Of a stretch of DNA of 64,000 nt, positions 19,254 to 28,030 are shown piece by piece. Origin of the DNA: Paracoccus halophilus (GTDB lineage: Bacteria; Pseudomonadota; Alphaproteobacteria; Rhodobacterales; Rhodobacteraceae); contig NZ_JRKN01000010.1 of the NCBI RefSeq assembly GCF_000763905.1, positions 1 through 64,000 of the forward strand, given 5' to 3'. Both the position numbers and the translations under genes were made by a program. The notes below the pieces were generated by a model, which was not told the origin of the DNA, did no database searches, and saw nothing but the letters and a program-made list of their open reading frames with translations. The stretch's first letter is position 1. Each line of letters opens with the position of its first letter.

Positions 19254-21071
19254 ATGTACCAGGACTATGCCAGCCATTCCGACCCCGCACGCCATCCGCC
19301 CCGGCTGGCGGAACTGCGCCGCGAACTTGCCGCGCGCGATCTGGACGGCTTTCTTGTGCCGCGCGCCGACGCCCATCAGGGCGAATATGTGGCCGCCCGC
19401 GACGCCCGGCTGGCCTGGCTGACCGGATTTACCGGCAGCGCCGGTTTCTGCATCGTGACCCCCGACCGGGCCGGCATCTTTGTCGATGGACGCTATCGCG
19501 TACAGGTGAAATCCGAGGTGGATATGGCGCATTTCACGCCCGTCCCCTGGCCCGAGACCAAACCCGCCGACTGGCTCAGCGAAGCCATGCCCGAGGGCGG
19601 CCGCATCGGCTATGATCCCTGGCTGCACACGCGCCGCGAGATCGCCCAGATGGACAAGGCGCTGGCCGGCTCGGGCATCGCGCTGCTCGCGGTCGATCAG
19701 AACCCGGTGGATGCGATCTGGCCCGACCAGCCCGCGCCGCCCGCGGGCCGGGTCCGGCTCTGGCCCGATGACATCGCCGGCGAAACCGCCAAGGCCAAGC
19801 GCACGCGCATCGCCGATGCGCTGCGCGAGGCGGGACACAGCGCCGCCGTGCTGACCCTGCCCGATTCGCTGTCCTGGCTGCTCAATATCCGCGGCGCCGA
19901 CATCCCCCGCAACCCGGTCGTGCAGGGCTTCGCGATCATCGAGGCGAACGGCCATGTCGCGGTTTTCGCCTACCCCGAGAAATTCCCCGCCGAGATCCGC
20001 GCCGCGCTTGGCAACGAGGTGCAGATCCTCGCGCCGCATGCGCTGACGCCGGCGCTGACCAACCTTTCGGGTCCGGTCCGCGTCGATCCCGCCACCGCGC
20101 CCGATCAGGTCTTTTCTCTGATCGAGAGCATGGGCACCGAGATCGCCGAGGCGCAGGACCCGGCGATCATGCCCAAGGCCTGCAAGAACCCGGCCGAACT
20201 CGCCGGCATGCGCGCCGCCCATCTGCAGGACGGCGCGGCGGTCGCGGAACTGCTGTGCTGGCTGGACGGTCGTGTCGAAAGCCTGACCGATACGCCGCTG
20301 ACCGAAATTGCGGTGGCGAAGAAGCTTGAGGAGTTTCGCCGCGCGCGCGGCATCCTCGACATCAGCTTCGAGACCATTCTGGGCTCGGGGCCGCATGGCG
20401 CGGTGGTCCATTACCGCGTGACCGAGGCGACCGACCGGCGGATTCTGCCGGGCGACATCGTGCTGATCGATTCCGGCGGCCAATATGACAATGGCACCAC
20501 CGACATCACCCGCACCCTGCCGATGGGAGATTTCGATCCATCGGTGCGCCGGCCCTATACCCGCGTCCTGCAGGGCATGATCGCGCTGTCGCAGGCGCGC
20601 TTCCCGCGCGGTGTCGCCGGCGCGCATCTGGATGCGCTGGCGCGCGCGCCGCTATGGTCCGAGGGCATGGATTACGATCACGGCACCGGCCATGGCGTCG
20701 GTGCCGGGCTGTCGGTGCATGAGGGGCCGGTGCGGATCTCGCGGATTTCGGAAATTCCGCTGCAACCGGGAATGATCCTCTCGAACGAGCCGGGATATTA
20801 CCGCGAGGGGGCATTCGGCATCCGGATCGAGAACCTGATCGCGGTCCACGAGGTGGCAAGCCCGGACGGCCGCGACATGCTGGGTTTCGAGACGCTGACC
20901 CTGGCCCCGATCGACCGGCGGCTGATCGAGCCGGGGCTGATGTCGCGGCAGGAAATCGCCTGGCTCGACGCCTATCACGGGCGGGTCTGGGACGGGATCT
21001 CGCCGCTGCTCGATGCCGGAACGCGGGACTGGCTGTATCTGGCCACCCGCCCGCTGGCCGGTTCGATATAG
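19254..21071 (+). CDS. pepP: Xaa-Pro aminopeptidase (M24B, APP1-like)
   Basis: This enzyme removes an N-terminal residue when proline follows. At 605 residues it has three domains (two creatinase-like N domains and the M24 pita-bread domain), like eukaryotic aminopeptidase P1, and is longer than E. coli PepP. The dinuclear metal ligands are all visible: the two aspartates in YDNGTTDITR, His in DHGTGHGVG, Glu in NEPGYY and Glu in RIENL. No signal peptide is present, so it is cytoplasmic. AGGAA precedes the ATG. Confidence 0.93.
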   Translation: MYQDYASHSDPARHPPRLAELRRELAARDLDGFLVPRADAHQGEYVAARDARLAWLTGFTGSAGFCIVTPDRAGIFVDGRYRVQVKSEVDMAHFTPVPWPETKPADWLSEAMPEGGRIGYDPWLHTRREIAQMDKALAGSGIALLAVDQNPVDAIWPDQPAPPAGRVRLWPDDIAGETAKAKRTRIADALREAGHSAAVLTLPDSLSWLLNIRGADIPRNPVVQGFAIIEANGHVAVFAYPEKFPAEIRAALGNEVQILAPHALTPALTNLSGPVRVDPATAPDQVFSLIESMGTEIAEAQDPAIMPKACKNPAELAGMRAAHLQDGAAVAELLCWLDGRVESLTDTPLTEIAVAKKLEEFRRARGILDISFETILGSGPHGAVVHYRVTEATDRRILPGDIVLIDSGGQYDNGTTDITRTLPMGDFDPSVRRPYTRVLQGMIALSQARFPRGVAGAHLDALARAPLWSEGMDYDHGTGHGVGAGLSVHEGPVRISRISEIPLQPGMILSNEPGYYREGAFGIRIENLIAVHEVASPDGRDMLGFETLTLAPIDRRLIEPGLMSRQEIAWLDAYHGRVWDGISPLLDAGTRDWLYLATRPLAGSI

Positions 21072-21170
21072 GCGCCGACCGGCGGGAAATCCGATTGTCG
21101 CGCCGCCTTCGGCTCTGGTATCGAGCGGGCGCGGCCTGCGGACCGGCACCGCTTTCCATCAGGGGGTCAT

Positions 21171-21845
21171 ATGCAATTCCACCGCTATGCCATCTATCAC
21201 CTGCCCGAGGGGGCGCTGGCCGATTTCGGCGCCGCCTGGCTGGGCTGGGACGCGCGGACCGGCCGTCATGTCGCGCGCCCCGAGGGATTGCCCGGAAATG
21301 CCGAGGCGCTGACCCGGGCGCCGCGCCGCTATGGCTTTCACGCGACGCTCAAGGCGCCGTTCCGGCTGGCCGCGGGGCGTGATCCGGCCGAACTGGCGCG
21401 GACCCTGCGCATGCTGTGCGACCGGCTTTCCCCCTGCGAACTGCAGCTTGAGCCGCGCGACGATCACGGATTTCTGGCCCTGCGCCCGCAGCGCCAGCCG
21501 CCGGAACTGCTGGCGCTGGAATCCTCGCTGGTGACCCGGCTCGACGAGTTCCGCGCACCGCTGACGCCGCAGGAATACGACCGCCGGAACCCCGATCTGC
21601 TGCCCGCCCGGGCCCGCATGCATCTGGATCACTGGGGCTATCCCTTCGTGCTGGACCTCTTCGGCTATCACCTGACGCTGAGCGGCGCCCTGCCCCCGGC
21701 CGAATGCGCGCTGTTGCACGAGGCCCTGTCGCCGCATCTGACGCCGCTGATCGCGGCACCGATACCGCTGCGCTCGGTCGCGCTGATGGGCGAGGACGGC
21801 GATGGCTTCTTTCACCTGATCGAGGACGTGCCCCTGCGCGGCTAA
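21171..21845 (+). CDS. DUF1045 protein, 2H phosphoesterase-like
   Basis: This 224-residue protein belongs to DUF1045. It carries two HxT motifs, His57-Ala-Thr59 (YGFHATLKAPF) and His167-Leu-Thr169 (FGYHLTLSG), which is the signature of the 2H phosphodiesterase fold. DUF1045 genes usually sit in C-P lyase (phn) clusters and are thought to act on cyclic phosphate intermediates, but no phn gene is seen here. AGGGGG supports the ATG. The gene converges on corA with a four-base overlap. Confidence 0.85.
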   Translation: MQFHRYAIYHLPEGALADFGAAWLGWDARTGRHVARPEGLPGNAEALTRAPRRYGFHATLKAPFRLAAGRDPAELARTLRMLCDRLSPCELQLEPRDDHGFLALRPQRQPPELLALESSLVTRLDEFRAPLTPQEYDRRNPDLLPARARMHLDHWGYPFVLDLFGYHLTLSGALPPAECALLHEALSPHLTPLIAAPIPLRSVALMGEDGDGFFHLIEDVPLRG

Positions 21846-22798
21846 AGCCAGTTGCGCCATTTCAGGAACAGATAGGTCACCACCGCCGAGCCCAGCATCA
21901 CCACCATCGAGACCGGGAACCCCCACAGCATTTCAAGGCCGGGCATATGCTCGAAGTTCATGCCGTAGATGCTGGCGATCAGCATCGGCGGCACGAACAG
22001 CGCCGCGACCACCGACAGGATGCGGATCCGGTCGTTCTGCAACAGGCCGATCATGCCCATGGTCGCATCCACCGTCATGGCGATGCGCGAGCCCAGGAAA
22101 TCCGCATGCACCTCCAGCGCCTGAATGTCGCGCTGGATCGCCTTTTGCACCGGCCGCGTGCTGTCGGCGCGATGCGGCGTGTTGGTCGCCGTGTGATAGG
22201 CCAGGATACGCTCGACCGAAAGCAGCCCCATGCGCACCCGGCTCATCAGTTCGGACTGCTGGCCCAGCGTCACCAGCGCCTGCTGCAGCGCGCCCGCGTC
22301 ACCGGCCGCGTTGAGCGTCAGCACCCGCGGCGCGGTTTCGTCCAGCACCCGCGCCACCCCTTCCGAGATATCGGCAAGCCGGCCCACGATTTCCTCGAGC
22401 AGGCCGAGAAAGATCCGCTCGGGCGTGGCGCAGCCGCTGCTGGTGCGGTCGGCGCGTTGCGGAAACGTGTCAAAGGGGCGCGGCGCGTGATGGCGCAGGG
22501 TAATCAGCCGCTGCCCGTCCAGGATGAAGGTCACCGGCATGGCGGTGGCGGCACCGTCGGGCAGCGTTCCGGGCAGGACGCCGGTCATGTAGCTGGTGCC
22601 GTTTTCGGTATAGAGGCGGTTCGAGATCTCGATCTCTTCCATATCGGCCAGGGTCGGGATCTCGTAGCCCAGCGTGGCCACGGCCCGCACCTGCGAATCC
22701 AGCGGCCGGTAAAGGTCGATCCAGGCGGCATTGGCCAGATCCGCCCCTTCGGGCAGGGGCGCGAGTCCGCCGTTCTGATAGATATAGTTGTAAAGCAT
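21842..22798 (-). CDS. corA: CorA-family divalent metal transporter
   Basis: This 318-residue protein has a long cytoplasmic N-terminal domain rich in helices and two C-terminal transmembrane segments. The pore signature YGMNFEHMP has GMN at residues 279-281, and the protein ends with the usual basic WRNWL tail. CorA-type proteins form pentamers that pass Mg2+, Co2+ or Ni2+; the related ZntB moves Zn2+. Which ion is carried cannot be decided here. Length is normal. Confidence 0.92.
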   Translation of the reverse strand: MLYNYIYQNGGLAPLPEGADLANAAWIDLYRPLDSQVRAVATLGYEIPTLADMEEIEISNRLYTENGTSYMTGVLPGTLPDGAATAMPVTFILDGQRLITLRHHAPRPFDTFPQRADRTSSGCATPERIFLGLLEEIVGRLADISEGVARVLDETAPRVLTLNAAGDAGALQQALVTLGQQSELMSRVRMGLLSVERILAYHTATNTPHRADSTRPVQKAIQRDIQALEVHADFLGSRIAMTVDATMGMIGLLQNDRIRILSVVAALFVPPMLIASIYGMNFEHMPGLEMLWGFPVSMVVMLGSAVVTYLFLKWRNWL

Positions 22799-22885
22799 CC
22801 TGTTCCGCCTGCGCTTGCCCCCGGGCGTAACTGTGCCGGGGGATGGTGCCGGGTCAAGCCCCGCTGCTAAGCCGACCGCCCCGGA

Positions 22886-24112
22886 TCAGGCGCGGATCAG
22901 CACCGCCAGATCGGCGACATTGGTGCCGGTGGCGCCGGTCAAGACCAGCGCGCCGCCGGCATCCAGCGCCGGGGTGGAATCATTCTGCGCCAGCGCCGCC
23001 GCCGGATCGATGCCGCCGGCGCGGATCGCGGCCATGGTGGCGGGGGTGACCAGCCCGCCCGCCGCCTCGCCCGGGCCGTCGCGCCCGTCGCTGCCGACCG
23101 AGGCAAAGGCCCAGTCGAAATCGACCGGCCGGGTTTCGGCCAGCGCGGCCAGCCGCAGCGCCAGTTCCTGGTTGCGCCCGCCCATGCCGTCGCCGGTCAG
23201 CTTGACCGTCGTCTCGCCGCCGAAAGCCAGCGCCTGACCGGGGGCAAGCCGCGGGGCCAGCGCCCAGATCGCCTGGGCGCAATCCTGCACATCGCCTTCC
23301 AGCGGGATCGGCCCGGCTTCGGCGCCGGCATCGACCATCGCCTGCACCGATATCCCATTCGAGCCGACAAGGATGTTGCGCGCCGGCGGCAGGGCGCGGC
23401 GATCCTCGGGCCGCATCAGCGCCGCGCGGGCGGGTTCGGGCATCGCCTCCCAGATGCCCAGCTCGCGCGCCAGATCGGCGGCCTGCGCGCGGCTGCCCAC
23501 CGGCGCCACCGTCGGCCCCGAGGCGATCACCCGCAGATCGTCGCCCGGCACATCGGACAGGATCAGCGCCGTGACCGGCGCCTTCGAGATGCGCAGCCAG
23601 CCCCCGCCCTTGAGCCGCGACAGCCCCTGACGGATCAGGTTCACCTGCCCGATATCGGCGCCCGAGGCCAGCAGCAGCCGGTTCACCGCCTGCTTGTCGG
23701 CCAGCGTCATGCCTTCGGCCGGGGCGGGCAGCATGGCCGAGCCGCCACCCGAGATCAGCGCCAGCACCCGGTCGCGCGGCGTCCGCGCGGACAGCCGGGC
23801 GATCACCTCATCGGCGGCGGCCGCGCCCTCGGCATCGGGCTGCGGATGACCCGCGCGCATCACCCGCGCGCCCGACAGCGGCGCATCGTTGCCGGCATTG
23901 GTCACGACCAGCGCCTCCGCCCCCGGCAGCGCCTGCAGCGCCGCGCCGGCCATGGCGCGGGCGGCCTTGCCAAGCGCGATCACCTGCCAGCGCCCGCCCC
24001 GATCGGGCGGGTTTTCCAGCACCCGCGCCATGCCGCGCGCAACCGCCGCGCCGGGATCGGCCGCCTCGATCCCGGCGCGGATCAGCGCCATGGCGCGCCC
24101 GGCGAGCTGCAT
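22886..24112 (-). CDS. Glycerate 2-kinase (type II, MOFRL/GckA)
   Basis: The enzyme phosphorylates D-glycerate to 2-phosphoglycerate, feeding glycolysis or the serine cycle. The 408-residue protein has the DUF4147 N-terminal domain (VIALGKAARAMAGAA, LISGGGSAMLPAP, LSDVPGDDLRVIASGPT) and the C-terminal MOFRL domain (GGETTVKLTGDGMGGRNQELAL, SVGSDGRDGP, GATGTNVADL). Its start overlaps the stop of the hydroxyacid dehydrogenase gene by one base; a second Met at 24091 is possible. The neighbour reduces hydroxypyruvate to glycerate, so the two act in sequence. Confidence 0.93.
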   Translation of the reverse strand: MQLAGRAMALIRAGIEAADPGAAVARGMARVLENPPDRGGRWQVIALGKAARAMAGAALQALPGAEALVVTNAGNDAPLSGARVMRAGHPQPDAEGAAAADEVIARLSARTPRDRVLALISGGGSAMLPAPAEGMTLADKQAVNRLLLASGADIGQVNLIRQGLSRLKGGGWLRISKAPVTALILSDVPGDDLRVIASGPTVAPVGSRAQAADLARELGIWEAMPEPARAALMRPEDRRALPPARNILVGSNGISVQAMVDAGAEAGPIPLEGDVQDCAQAIWALAPRLAPGQALAFGGETTVKLTGDGMGGRNQELALRLAALAETRPVDFDWAFASVGSDGRDGPGEAAGGLVTPATMAAIRAGGIDPAAALAQNDSTPALDAGGALVLTGATGTNVADLAVLIRA

Positions 24113-25062
24113 CAGTTCACCCGGTCCGGCAGCGGCCGGCCCTCGTCATGGGCGATCAGGTTGTTCATCGCGCGCATCGCCATGGCGGTACGCACCTCCT
24201 CGGCGGCGGTGCCCAGATGCGGCAGCAGGGTGACGTTCTCCATCGCCACCAGATCGGGCGAGACCTGCGGCTCGTGCTCATAGACATCCAGCCCGGCGCC
24301 GGCGATGCGGCCCCCGGCCAGCGCCTGGACCAGCGCCGCTTCCTGCACGATATCGCCGCGCGCGATATTGATCAGGAAGGATCGCGGCCCCAGCTTGTCC
24401 AGCTCGGCCGCGCCGATCATGTGGCGCGTGCCCGCCCCGCCCGGCACCGCGACCACGGCGAAATCCGATTGGGTCAGCAGCTCCTCGAGATCGGCGACCT
24501 GCCGGGCCGGAAAATCCAGCGCGGAGACCGTCGAGCGATTGTGAAACAGCACCCGCATGCCAAAGCCGAAATGGCAGCGCTGCGCGATGGCCTTGCCGAT
24601 GCGGCCCATGCCGATGATGCCGACGGTGGCGCCGGTCACATGGCGGCCCAGCAATTGCGTCGGCTGCCAGCCGCGCCATTCGCCGCGGCGCAGCAGCCGC
24701 TCGCCCTCGCCGGCGCGGCGCGCGGTGGCAAGGATCAGGGTCAGCGCGATATCGGCGGTGGCCTCGGTCACGGCGTCGGGGGTATTGGTCACCGCGATCC
24801 CCGCACCGGCCGCGGCCGAGACGTCGATATGGTTGAAGCCCGCGCCGAAATTCGCCAGCAGCCTGCAGCGCGGATCGCCGCTGAACGCGCCGGCGGAAAA
24901 GCGATCCCCCAGCGTCGGCATGATCGCGTCATATTCGGCCATGGCCTGCGCCGCCTCGGCTTCGCTGAGCCCCTCTTCGCGGTCCAGGATCGTGGTCTCG
25001 AACCGCGCCGAAAGCGCGTGTTCCGCTGCCCGCGTCATGCGCCGCGTCACCAGCAGTTTCAT
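24112..25062 (-). CDS. D-2-hydroxyacid dehydrogenase (hydroxypyruvate/glyoxylate reductase)
   Basis: This 316-residue NAD(P)-dependent enzyme has the Rossmann motif GIIGMGRIGKAIA and the catalytic triad Arg in INIARGDIVQE, Glu in DVYEHEP and His in LLPHLGTAAEEV. LLANFGAGFNHIDV is a typical substrate-domain motif. The neighbouring glycerate kinase suggests hydroxypyruvate or tartronate semialdehyde/glyoxylate as substrate (inference). The ATG at 25062 overlaps the csaA stop codon (TGATG) with GGAGG upstream, which decides the start. Confidence 0.92.
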   Translation of the reverse strand: MKLLVTRRMTRAAEHALSARFETTILDREEGLSEAEAAQAMAEYDAIMPTLGDRFSAGAFSGDPRCRLLANFGAGFNHIDVSAAAGAGIAVTNTPDAVTEATADIALTLILATARRAGEGERLLRRGEWRGWQPTQLLGRHVTGATVGIIGMGRIGKAIAQRCHFGFGMRVLFHNRSTVSALDFPARQVADLEELLTQSDFAVVAVPGGAGTRHMIGAAELDKLGPRSFLINIARGDIVQEAALVQALAGGRIAGAGLDVYEHEPQVSPDLVAMENVTLLPHLGTAAEEVRTAMAMRAMNNLIAHDEGRPLPDRVN

Positions 25063-25403
25063 CAATACATCCTCCCCCCGACGGGAACCTCGAGATCCGG
25101 GCCGATCAGCACGACCTGATTGTCCTTGTCCGGCAGGCCCAGCACAAGCACCTCGGACATGAATTTACCGATCTGGCGCGGCGGGAAATTCACCACCGCC
25201 AGCACCTGCCTGCCGATCAGGTCCTCGGGCGCGTAATGGCGCGTGATCTGGGCCGAGGATTTCCGCTCGCCCAGTTCCGGGCCGAAATCCAGATAGAGCT
25301 TGATCGCCGGCTTGCGCGCCTCGGGGAAGGGCTCGGCGCGCAGGATGCGGCCGACGCGGATATCGACGCGCGCGAAATCGTCATGGCTGATCGGGTCGCT
25401 CAT
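25062..25403 (-). CDS. csaA: tRNA-binding domain protein, CsaA-like
   Basis: This 113-residue protein is a single OB-fold tRNA-binding domain as in Bacillus CsaA: DFARVDIRVGRILRAEPFPEARKPAIKL, then SAQITRHY, VLAVVNFPPRQIGKFMSEVLVLG. CsaA was described as an export chaperone that also binds tRNA; its role in alphaproteobacteria is unclear. The gene overlaps proC by four bases upstream and the dehydrogenase by one base downstream, so it is embedded in a metabolic operon. Confidence 0.9.
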   Translation of the reverse strand: MSDPISHDDFARVDIRVGRILRAEPFPEARKPAIKLYLDFGPELGERKSSAQITRHYAPEDLIGRQVLAVVNFPPRQIGKFMSEVLVLGLPDKDNQVVLIGPDLEVPVGGRMY

Positions 25404-26206
25404 TTGCCCAGTTCCCGCCCGCGCGCGGCCGCGGCGGCGATGGTGCGGCGCATCAGGGGCGGCAGGCCGTTCTCCGGATCCATCAGCAGCGCCAGCCCCG
25501 CCGCCGTGGTGCCGCCGGGCGAGGTGACATTCTCGCGCAGGGTCGCCGGATCCTCATCGGCATGGACGGCCAGCGCCCCCGCACCCGCGACGGTGGCGCG
25601 GGCGAGTTCCAGCGCCAGATCGGGCGCCAGCCCCTCGGCCGCGCCGGCGGCGGCCAGCGCCTCGATCATGTGAAAGACATAGGCGGGACCGGAGCCCGAA
25701 AGCGCCGTCACCGCGTCCATCTGATCCTCGGCCGGCAGACGGACCACGCGGCCGACGGCGGACATCAGCGCCCCGGCCAGCGCCAGCTCGGGCTCGGCGG
25801 CCCGGGCATTGCCGACGATGGCGGTGATCCCCTGCCCGATCGCGGCGGGCGTATTGGGCATGGCGCGCACGACCGGCGCCTGCGGAAACGCCTGTTCATA
25901 GGCGGCGATCGTCACCCCGGCCGCGACCGAGACGACCAGCGTGCGCGCCCCGACCCGCAGCGCGGGCAGCACATCGGCCATCATCTGCGGCTTGACGGCG
26001 ATGACCAGCACGGCCGGATCGGCGGGCAGATCGCCATTCACCGAAATGCCCATCCCGGCCAGATCGCCACGCGGCTTGGGGTCCACGACATGCACCGCGC
26101 CGGGCCGCAGGCCGCGCTGCAGCCAGCCCTCCAGCAGCGCGCCGCCCATGCGGCCGCAGCCGATCAGCACCAGGCCGCGCCCGTTCAGTTCCGAAATATC
26201 CGTCAT
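25400..26206 (-). CDS. proC: Pyrroline-5-carboxylate reductase
   Basis: ProC catalyses the last step of proline synthesis, reducing pyrroline-5-carboxylate with NAD(P)H. The 268-residue protein has the N-terminal dinucleotide motif GCGRMGGALLEG, the AVKPQ motif, VVRAMPNTPAAIGQG, and the signature near residue 165-235 with AVTALSGSGPAYVF and ENVTSPGGTTAAGL. It is the first gene of a four-gene overlapping operon ending with glycerate kinase. A gap of 132 bases separates it from the YbjN gene. Confidence 0.96.
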   Translation of the reverse strand: MTDISELNGRGLVLIGCGRMGGALLEGWLQRGLRPGAVHVVDPKPRGDLAGMGISVNGDLPADPAVLVIAVKPQMMADVLPALRVGARTLVVSVAAGVTIAAYEQAFPQAPVVRAMPNTPAAIGQGITAIVGNARAAEPELALAGALMSAVGRVVRLPAEDQMDAVTALSGSGPAYVFHMIEALAAAGAAEGLAPDLALELARATVAGAGALAVHADEDPATLRENVTSPGGTTAAGLALLMDPENGLPPLMRRTIAAAAARGRELGK

Positions 26207-26310
26207 GCCCCGTCTTTCCCGTCTCGTGCCTCTCGCGGCCCCTGTGAGCGGACCATGCCAAGAGTTTACGACAAAGGAAAGCCGCCCCGGTCAAAGGCCA
26301 GCCGGCAGGA

Positions 26311-26331
26311 CGCCCGCGCCGTGCACGGGCG
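26311..26331 (-). terminator. Hairpin after YbjN gene
   Basis: The inverted repeat CGCCCG (26311-26316) and CGGGCG (26326-26331) with a nine-base loop lies eight bases beyond the YbjN stop on the minus strand. There is no T tract, so terminator function is only possible. Confidence 0.3.
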
Positions 26332-26338
26332 CCGCGGG

Positions 26339-26839
26339 TCAGGCCCGGCCGAACGCCTCGGACATGGCGATGTCCATGGCCGCCTCGGGCGAACTGTCGC
26401 CCCAGCAGGCCAGCTGGAAACAGGGATAGAACCGCTCGGCCGCCATGATCGCGTTGCTGATCATCTGGCCGATCTGTTCGGGGCTGGCCATGGTCTCGCC
26501 CGACAGCACCAGGCCGTAGCGCCAGACCATCAGCTTCTGCGGCGCCCAGAAGGTGAAGCTGCCGTCCCAGACCTGATCATTGGCCAGGTTCAGCACCTCG
26601 TAAAGCTGGGGCAACCGCTCGGCAGGCGGGTCCATGTCAAAGGTGCAGATCAGCCGCAGCACCTCGTCGCGGGGCGACCATGCCAGCGTGATGGAATAGG
26701 TTCGCCACTGCCCCTCGACCGCCATGGCGATCTGATCCTCGGCCAGCCGGTCGAAGTCCCATTCGTGATGGGTCGCGACGGTCTCGACAATGTCGATGGG
26801 ATGAATGTCGTCGCTGTGGATGAAGTCCAGTTGTGCCAT
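26339..26839 (-). CDS. YbjN domain protein
   Basis: This 166-residue protein carries the YbjN fold, also seen in type III secretion chaperone-like proteins: IDIVETVATHHEWDFDRLAEDQIAM near the N-terminus, then SITLAWSPRDEVLRLICTFDM, and YEVLNLANDQVWDGSFTFW. YbjN affects motility and stress traits in E. coli, and the molecular activity is unknown. The protein is probably cytoplasmic. It diverges from cobC over a 222-base region that contains two palindromes. Confidence 0.88.
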   Translation of the reverse strand: MAQLDFIHSDDIHPIDIVETVATHHEWDFDRLAEDQIAMAVEGQWRTYSITLAWSPRDEVLRLICTFDMDPPAERLPQLYEVLNLANDQVWDGSFTFWAPQKLMVWRYGLVLSGETMASPEQIGQMISNAIMAAERFYPCFQLACWGDSSPEAAMDIAMSEAFGRA

Positions 26840-27061
26840 GCCTAACCCTGCCTATCCGAGATGGGGCCAGCCCACCCCCTATCATTGGTGGCCAAGACTA
26901 CACCCGGCGTAGTTTTCCAGATGCGTCTACCATATATCGTGTTATGCTTCCACGAGGGTGTAAAGCGAAATTTCGGTGACCAGCGATCAAAAACACCGAA
27001 TCCGGCGCTTGACCCGCCCCCGCCGCGAGGCTTCAACAGCCGGGCAGGAGGGCACGGGAAC
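26840..27061. promoter_or_regulatory. Divergent YbjN/cobC regulatory region
   Basis: This 222-base gap contains a 17-base palindrome at 26897-26913, ACTACaCCcGGcGTAGT, followed by TTTT. Just before it, at 26885-26895, is TTGG-TGG-CCAA. An AT-richer stretch at 26930-26980 could hold promoter elements. I looked for a cobalamin riboswitch before cobC and did not find its B12 box. The long palindrome looks like a dimeric regulator site; it could also fold as a short hairpin with a T run (attenuator) on the plus strand. Confidence 0.45.
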
Positions 27062-28030
27062 ATGCGCGATCATGGCGGCGATATCGACAGGGCGGCAAGC
27101 CGTTTCGGCAGCGATTCCGGCTGGATCGACCTGTCCACGGGAATCAACCGCCGGCCCTATGCGCCGCCCGCCTTGTCCGCCCATGCGCTGACCGCATTGC
27201 CGACCACAAGCGACGAGGCGCGGCTGATCGCCGCCGCCGCGACCCGATTCGGCTGCCCGGCGGATCAGGTGCTGCCGGTGGCCGGCGCCTCGGCCGCGAT
27301 CCAGTTGCTGCCGCATCTGCTGCAGGGCAAGCGCGCCGCCGTGCTATCGCCCAGCTATAACGAACATGCCGCCAGCCTGCGCGCGGCGGGCTGGCAGGTC
27401 GCCGAGCCGACCGCCCCCGAGGGGTTGGGCAGCGCCGATCTGGCGGTGATCGTGAACCCCAACAATCCCGACGGGCGCGAATTCACGGCCCAACAGATTG
27501 CCCGGATCGCCGCCGGGGTGGGCCATCTGATCGTCGATGAAAGCTTTGCCGATCCGCGCCCCGACCTGTCCGTGGCCCCTGCCCGGCCCCGCAATGTCAC
27601 CGTGCTGCGCAGCTTCGGCAAGTTCTGGGGGCTGGCCGGGCTGCGGCTGGGCTTTGCCATCGGCGCGCCCGATCTGCTGGCGCGGCTGGCCGGACGCGCC
27701 GGCCCCTGGTCGGTCAGCGGCCCGGCGCTGGAGATCGGCGCGGCGGCGCTGGCCGATGCGCAATGGGCCGAAGATACCGTCACCTGGCTCTCCGAGGCGG
27801 CGCTGCATCTGGACCAGATCGTCACCGCCCATGGCTGGCGACTGGCAGGCGGCACGCATCTGTTCCGGCTGTACGAGACGCCCGAAGCGCAGGCGGCGCA
27901 GGATATGCTGGCCCGCGCCGGCATCTGGTCGCGCGTCTTTCCCTGGCATCCGCGCTGGCTGCGGCTGGGCATTCCCGGCAACCGGGCCGAGTTCGGGCGC
28001 CTGCAGGGCGCGCTTACAGCAGCCGGTTGA
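27062..28030 (+). CDS. cobC: Threonine-phosphate decarboxylase CobC
   Basis: This 322-residue PLP enzyme of the class II aminotransferase fold makes (R)-1-amino-2-propanol phosphate from L-threonine phosphate for the cobalamin nucleotide loop. Visible features are STGINRRPY at the start, VNPNNPDGREF, LIVDESFADP, and the PLP lysine K187 in RSFGKFWGLAGLRLGF. The ATG at 27062 follows a purine-rich segment; an in-frame extension upstream is not family-like. The 3' end overlaps purK on the other strand by 17 bases. The usual partner cbiB/cobD is not adjacent. Confidence 0.9.
   Translation: MRDHGGDIDRAASRFGSDSGWIDLSTGINRRPYAPPALSAHALTALPTTSDEARLIAAAATRFGCPADQVLPVAGASAAIQLLPHLLQGKRAAVLSPSYNEHAASLRAAGWQVAEPTAPEGLGSADLAVIVNPNNPDGREFTAQQIARIAAGVGHLIVDESFADPRPDLSVAPARPRNVTVLRSFGKFWGLAGLRLGFAIGAPDLLARLAGRAGPWSVSGPALEIGAAALADAQWAEDTVTWLSEAALHLDQIVTAHGWRLAGGTHLFRLYETPEAQAAQDMLARAGIWSRVFPWHPRWLRLGIPGNRAEFGRLQGALTAAG

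Noticed and set aside
17954..21071. Exopolysaccharide gene cluster around the glycosyltransferase
   Set aside because: Neighbours are cobT, an aminopeptidase and DUF1045; no polymerase, flippase or export gene is present.
26880..27061. Cobalamin riboswitch before cobC
   Set aside because: The conserved B12 box and the long paired core are not present; only short palindromes are seen.
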